A stretch of 10,534 bases of DNA, taken from DAOPXV01 sp035352535. Lineage in GTDB: Bacteria > Muiribacteriota > UBA9980. A program made the position numbers and the translations under genes. Every line of letters begins with the position of its first letter. Position 1 is the first letter of the stretch. Below, piece by piece: positions 7,241-10,534 of the stretch. The notes beneath the pieces were generated by a model. The model was not told where the DNA came from, ran no database searches, and worked only from the letters and a program-made list of their open reading frames with translations. Location of the stretch: contig CAZJFS010000151.1 in NCBI GenBank assembly GCA_964545075.1, forward strand, positions 1-10,534, written 5' to 3'.

Positions 7241-8275
7241 TTATAATTCTATGAACGCGTCTATTCCGCGCTCATTGCGGTTGTCCGTGACGGCGCCGCC
7301 GCTTTTGAAAGAACTGTCGAGTTCGATAAATATATCTATATTCTTGGCTTTTTCCTCGACGCTTTTTTTCTGGCCGACGCGGTACATTGAAACGTCGCGC
7401 GCGTCAGAGAGCGTCAATATTTTTTCAGCGTTGTCCGAGAGAAATATTTTTGAGACGACCGCGAAAGGTTTGTCGTAGAAGATAGTTTCGCCGCCTTCAT
7501 TGAGAATGTAGATGCATCCGTCGGCGCATCCGACGGCGAAGTATTTTCCATCCTCCGAAATATCGGTGCATACGACAGGGCTTTTAAGCTCGAAATTAAA
7601 AAGCGCCTTTTGATCGGCGTGCAATCCCAGAAGCTTATTTTCGCGCGAACCTATGAAAATTATCTTTCCGTCCCTGGAAGTGGAGACGGAATTAAGATGG
7701 TCTTTTATGCAGAACTGCCAGATGATCTGGCCGTCGTAGCGCATGTAAAAAACGTCGCCGGCGATAGTTACGACCACGAAATTGTCCGAATATTTTGGGG
7801 AATAAATTCCGCTTATCGCGCCTTTGGATTCGACTCCACCCTTATATTTTGGCACGGCGTTATAATCGGCGATGACGATCTTGTTGCCCTCGTAGCATAA
7901 TATAAAATTTTTTGAATATTGTGATATCGCCGCGGCTATGATCCTGGTCTGGATATTCTTTTTCCATTCCTGTTTTCCGAATCTATCGATTCTGGCTACA
8001 GTGTTGGGGCCGAACGAAAAAACATCCCCGGACGAGTCGTCGATCTGAGAATAAAACAGAGCGGAAGAGAGTTCAAGAGAAAATTTAGCTTTTCCCGAGG
8101 ACGCATCCAGCAGCGTGACGAGACCTTCGGAGCCCGTAATTACGACGTGCTTTGAATCATAGGACAAAAACACCGAAGCTGCCGTTTTTTCACCCGGCGT
8201 TTTCCATATGAGTTCGGACGATAGCTTGTTCTGTTTTAAATTAGCGCTAAAGTTGTGCTGCGTTTGTTTTTCCAA
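7241..8275 (-). CDS. Cytoplasmic WD40/PQQ-like beta-propeller protein with a doubled IDxFIEL C-terminal motif
   Basis: A 344-residue protein with no signal peptide or membrane helix. It shows at least six propeller-type blades, each a 'S.DGK.....G...' turn followed by beta strands: about 37-69, 117-139, 158-188, 199-230, 239-267 and 279-300. Examples are SRDGKIIFIGSRENKLLGL and SEDGKYFAVGCADGCIYIL. Such propellers act as binding scaffolds and have no catalysis of their own. After the propeller, a polar linker carries IDIFIEL (313-319) and IDAFIEL at the very C-terminus (338-344). The repeat suggests a docking peptide for a partner. The start appears to be TTG at 8275, with GGTG 8 nt upstream; no ATG occurs in the first half of the frame. 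It begins 18 bp after the previous stop, in the same frame, so translational coupling is likely. Confidence 0.82.
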   Translation of the reverse strand: MEKQTQHNFSANLKQNKLSSELIWKTPGEKTAASVFLSYDSKHVVITGSEGLVTLLDASSGKAKFSLELSSALFYSQIDDSSGDVFSFGPNTVARIDRFGKQEWKKNIQTRIIAAAISQYSKNFILCYEGNKIVIADYNAVPKYKGGVESKGAISGIYSPKYSDNFVVVTIAGDVFYMRYDGQIIWQFCIKDHLNSVSTSRDGKIIFIGSRENKLLGLHADQKALFNFELKSPVVCTDISEDGKYFAVGCADGCIYILNEGGETIFYDKPFAVVSKIFLSDNAEKILTLSDARDVSMYRVGQKKSVEEKAKNIDIFIELDSSFKSGGAVTDNRNERGIDAFIEL

Positions 8276-8293
8276 TTCAATAACACCGTTAAA

Positions 8294-9685
8294 TTATTTT
8301 TTTTTATCTTTTTTATCTTTTTTATCGGTTTTGACCTCGGCCGTTTCATTTTCATCGATCGCCGGTTTCGGCTCGTCTTTTTTAAAATGCTTGTTTATTT
8401 CGTCTTCGAGATGTTTTTTGCCTTCGACCGAGTCGGCCGGATAAGCTTTATGTTTTTTGAATTGTTTTACTATGTTCTCGGAAAGGTTTCCTCCGCCAAG
8501 TTTTTTAACTTCTTCCGTTTCATCGACTATCATGATCTCAGCTGTAGTAAGACCGACTTCACCGGTTTCGAGACTTATTTCTTCCGTGCCTGCGCTTACT
8601 TCGCTCGTTCCTCCGGCGCCTTTTTTATCTTTCGCGCCCTTTTTCTTTTTTTTGTTTTTTTTAGCGTCGGCTTCCGAACCCTTGGGCTGTTTTTTGCCGC
8701 CGACTGTTATAACCTCTACCGGCGCGGTGTCTCCGAGTTTTACCTTGACTTCTTTAGTGCCGCCGAGAAGAATATCTTCTTCGGTGCGGGAAGCGGCGAT
8801 AAGTCTGACGTCATCAGTTAAAGTGTTGAGATTTTTAGGGATCAATTCTTTCGGGGCGCTTTTTTTATACTGGTATTTCGATTTTATCGAATCTATTTCA
8901 GATGTGCCTTCTGTTGGAGTTTCAATCGGGACATTAGTGTCCTTCGGGGCCTCTATTTTCGATTCGCCCAGCATATCGATGAGTTTGTCGTCATCCATGT
9001 CGAGCACGGCGTTTGCGTCTTTATTCGGTTTGGGCGGTGATTTTAAAGCCGGATCGTCGCCAGCCGTAACTTTTTCAGTGGTGTTTTCTAATATCGCAAG
9101 CTCGTCAGCGGGCGGTTTGATATCATTTTTCTTATCTTCNNNNNNNNNNNNNNNNNNNNNNNNNNNNNNNNNNNNNNNNNNNNNNNNNNNNNNNNNNNNN
9201 NNNNNNNNNNNNNNNNNNNNNNNNNNNNNNNNNNNNNNNGGTGTTTCAGCGTTTTTATCTTTATTTTCAGCCGCGGATTTTAATGTAGTGTCGGGTTCTG
9301 ATTTAATTTCGGGCTTTTTAGTTTCTTCTGAAGTTTCCTGTTTATTACCGGGTTTGATCTTTTCGGATTTATCTTCAGCCGCCGGCTTAGTGTCAGCGTC
9401 TTTTTTCGCGGATTGTTTAAAATATTTCGCGATCTGTTCGCGCGGGATCGATACCTCGCCGAACGCGGTCTTGACTTTGATGATCGCAATGGCAACATCC
9501 TCGAGGGCGGCTTCCGATTCTACGCTTCCCATGATATTGCTGCCGTCTTTTAGTACAAACATGTAATCGGCGGTATTGTTTCCGGAAAAAGCCGGAAACA
9601 CCAATATAACTACGATCGCAAACGCCGCTATCGCCGGTAAAACTAAACTTGACGAAAAATTAAAAAAGCGTCTTGTTTTTATCAT
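8294..9685 (-). CDS. Membrane-anchored protein with a short beta domain and a long disordered Lys/Glu-rich tail (contains an assembly gap)
   Basis: No family recognised. The N-terminus has basic residues, then a hydrophobic stretch (about 13-34) that is a signal anchor or a long signal peptide. Residues 41-88 form a compact domain: YMFVLKDGSNIMGSV, then IIKVKTAFGEVSIPREQIAKY. This 'LKDGS.I.G ... V.T..GEV.IP...I' pattern recurs in small Sm-like beta domains of envelope proteins; the link is by eye only. From about 90 onward the chain is polar, rich in Lys, Glu, Asp, Pro and Thr, and should be disordered, ending in KKDKKDKKK. A 100-N gap replaces residues 149-182. Near the C-terminus a more ordered helical stretch (NIVKQFKKHKAYPADSVEGK) stands out. 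The ATG at 9685 has AAAGGTG about 11 nt upstream. It lies 27 bp after the stop of the proline-rich gene, in the same operon. Confidence 0.8.
   Translation of the reverse strand: MIKTRRFFNFSSSLVLPAIAAFAIVVILVFPAFSGNNTADYMFVLKDGSNIMGSVESEAALEDVAIAIIKVKTAFGEVSIPREQIAKYFKQSAKKDADTKPAAEDKSEKIKPGNKQETSEETKKPEIKSEPDTTLKSAAENKDKNAETXXXXXXXXXXXXXXXXXXXXXXXXXXXXXXXXXXEDKKNDIKPPADELAILENTTEKVTAGDDPALKSPPKPNKDANAVLDMDDDKLIDMLGESKIEAPKDTNVPIETPTEGTSEIDSIKSKYQYKKSAPKELIPKNLNTLTDDVRLIAASRTEEDILLGGTKEVKVKLGDTAPVEVITVGGKKQPKGSEADAKKNKKKKKGAKDKKGAGGTSEVSAGTEEISLETGEVGLTTAEIMIVDETEEVKKLGGGNLSENIVKQFKKHKAYPADSVEGKKHLEDEINKHFKKDEPKPAIDENETAEVKTDKKDKKDKKK
8297..8323 (-). repeat. A9 tract and 9-bp KKD repeats at the end of the Lys-rich gene
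   Basis: The coding strand ends in repeated 9-bp units (AAAAAAGAT) that encode KKD, followed by a run of nine A directly before the TAA stop. Such a tract is prone to replication, sequencing or ribosome slippage, so the exact C-terminus may vary. Confidence 0.7.
9140..9239. other. Assembly gap of exactly 100 N inside the Lys/Glu-rich gene
   Basis: The same placeholder length as the gap at 4326. The frame and composition agree on both sides (DKNAET before, EDKKND after, in the coding direction), so one gene spans it. The missing part is probably repetitive. Confidence 0.95.
9577..9600. repeat. Perfect 9-bp inverted repeat in the early coding region of the membrane-anchored gene
   Basis: TGTTTCCGG (9577-9585) and CCGGAAACA (9592-9600) are separated by 6 nt, inside the codons for VFPAFSGN at the end of the hydrophobic segment. 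In the mRNA it would fold into a GC-containing hairpin about 85 nt after the start codon. It may slow translation at the membrane segment, or be chance. Confidence 0.4.
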
Positions 9686-9712
9686 AAAAGTAATTGCACC
9701 TTTAAAATTTAT

Positions 9713-10534
9713 TTACTCCGCGGGAGCGTAATCCTGAGCGGGCTCAGACGGCGGCGGGTCCTCGGCTGGCGGCTGGTCCGCCGGCGGTTGATCTGCCGGC
9801 GGTTGATCGTCGGCCGGAGGCGCATCCTGGGCGGGTTCGAGCGGCGGAGCGTCATTTTGAGCCGTCTGGTTGCTTGCCGAGCTTTCTTCGGTTTTTTTAG
9901 CCTCTTCCTCGAGTTTTTTTATCTCTTCCGCTTTGGTGTCGTAAGCTTCTTTGGCCTGCCTGTATTTTCTTCTTTCATCGCTGTCATAGCTTGTTGTGCT
10001 TCCAGAGTCGTCCTTAGTATCGCGCTTTTTGGTTTTCATGGTCTCTTCAAGGTCGGCAAGCTCTTTTTTAGCCTGTTCGAGTTTTTCTTTATTTGCCTCG
10101 GCGTTTTGCTGATTTGCCGAATTGTCAACATTTTGCTGGTCGGGATTTTGATTTTCCTGAGCCTGCTGGACTTCGGTAGTATCCTGCGTCGCAACTTCCG
10201 TAGTATCAGTGGTCGCAACTTCGTTTGTGCCATTTGGATTCTCCTGGCCGGGAAGCTGCTGGGCATTCATAAGACCGTCATTTCCGGGTTGTTGCTGAGC
10301 ATTTGGATCGCCATTCTGAGGCTGTTGAGGGTTTCCGGACTGCGCCGAAGGGTCCTGCGCTGGCGGCGGCGTTATTTCGGATGGCACTGTCGGGTCTTGA
10401 GCCGGCGGCGCATCAGCCGGCGGAGCGTCAGCTGGAGGCGCATCGACCGGAGGTTCGGACGGCGTATCGGCGGGTGGAGCGTCAGCCGGAGGTTCGGACG
10501 GCGTATCAGCGGGTGGAGCGTCAGCCGGAGGTTC
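9713..10534 (-). CDS. Proline/glutamine-rich low-complexity repeat protein, N-terminus beyond the window
   Basis: The frame is open from the window edge to the TAA at 9713-9715, giving 273 visible residues. A GTG at 10387 is internal, because the same proline-rich repeat continues upstream of it. In order there are: PPADA and EPPADAPPADTPS repeats; a Gln/Asn/Pro-rich stretch that resembles prion-like disordered regions; an octapeptide repeat EVAT(T/Q)DTT; a charged helix with coiled-coil character (NKEKLEQAKKELADLEETM, then YRQAKEAYDTKAEEIKKLEE); and a C-terminal PPADQ-rich tail. There are no Cys, aromatic residues are few, and no catalytic motif is visible. It may be a cell-wall-spanning or surface linker protein, but neither a signal peptide nor an anchor can be seen here. 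It is the first visible gene of the minus-strand operon, and the operon promoter lies outside the window. Confidence 0.78.
   Translation of the reverse strand, partial: EPPADAPPADTPSEPPADAPPADTPSEPPVDAPPADAPPADAPPAQDPTVPSEITPPPAQDPSAQSGNPQQPQNGDPNAQQQPGNDGLMNAQQLPGQENPNGTNEVATTDTTEVATQDTTEVQQAQENQNPDQQNVDNSANQQNAEANKEKLEQAKKELADLEETMKTKKRDTKDDSGSTTSYDSDERRKYRQAKEAYDTKAEEIKKLEEEAKKTEESSASNQTAQNDAPPLEPAQDAPPADDQPPADQPPADQPPAEDPPPSEPAQDYAPAE
9771..9815 (-). repeat. Three 15-bp units encoding PPADQ-type repeats
   Basis: Consecutive 15-bp units at 9771-9785, 9786-9800 and 9801-9815 encode PPADQ-like pentapeptides near the C-terminus. They differ at only a few bases and echo the PPADA units at the other end of the visible protein. 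Confidence 0.65.
10401..10445 (-). repeat. Three 15-bp units encoding PPADA
   Basis: Units at 10401-10415, 10416-10430 and 10431-10445 each encode the pentapeptide PPADA (one reads PPVDA at the edge). The changes are mostly silent, for example CCG for CCA, which indicates selection on the peptide or old duplication. Confidence 0.65.
10452..10534 (-). repeat. 39-bp tandem repeat (13 residues, EPPADAPPADTPS), running off the window
   Basis: Two full copies (10452-10490 and 10491-10529) differ at a single base, and a third copy begins at 10530. The near identity points to recent duplication or to gene conversion. The array probably continues past the window end. Confidence 0.85.

Noticed and set aside
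8457..9566. A 369-codon open frame on the plus strand opposite the Lys/Glu-rich gene
   Set aside because: Its Ser/Phe/Ala-rich product is the mirror of Lys/Glu/Thr-rich codons on the other strand. The minus-strand frame has an anchor, a ribosome site and operon spacing; this one has none.
9713..10534. The short tandem repeats (39 bp and 15 bp) considered as a CRISPR array
   Set aside because: There are no unique spacers between units; the repeats are adjoining, in frame and encode a proline-rich peptide.

Overview
The window reads as a piece of a draft, probably metagenome-derived, bacterial scaffold. Two runs of exactly 100 N (4326-4425 and 9140-9239) are placeholder-style gaps. Gene starts mix ATG, GTG and TTG, Shine-Dalgarno sites are clear, and one consensus sigma70-type promoter is visible, so the host is a bacterium. 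A signal-peptide protein, a membrane-anchored protein and a QueG-like Fe-S protein fit many lineages. I cannot name the phylum; the many unrecognised, low-complexity proteins suggest a poorly sampled group, which is only an inference.

Left part, plus strand. Positions 2-628 hold the C-terminal part of a QueG-like protein with two [4Fe-4S] clusters, cut by the window edge. A 234-bp spacer follows, with an extended -10 promoter (773-801) and a good ribosome binding site. Next is a complete 936-residue P-type ATPase of the SERCA/PMCA-like group (863-3673). All its catalytic motifs are present, but several cation-binding positions in the membrane are changed. A strong hairpin with U-tracts on both sides (3725-3772) lies between this gene and the minus-strand genes and can stop transcription from both directions.

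Right part, minus strand (transcribed from 10534 towards 3790). Five closely spaced genes (gaps of 18-57 bp) look like one operon: a proline/glutamine-rich repeat protein running off the window; a membrane-anchored protein with a short beta-rich domain and a long disordered Lys/Glu-rich tail; a cytoplasmic beta-propeller protein; a Ycf46-type AAA+ ATPase; and a protein with TPR-like helices, membrane helices and a C-terminal beta domain. A sixth gene, 68 bp further on, encodes a secreted alanine-rich protein built on 11/22-residue repeats.

Only the ATPases and the QueG-like protein have recognisable families. The co-directional set of AAA+ ATPase, beta-propeller and two membrane proteins is the best candidate for an undescribed system: a membrane-associated machine with an AAA+ motor, a propeller scaffold and membrane anchors. 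That reading rests on architecture and gene order alone.
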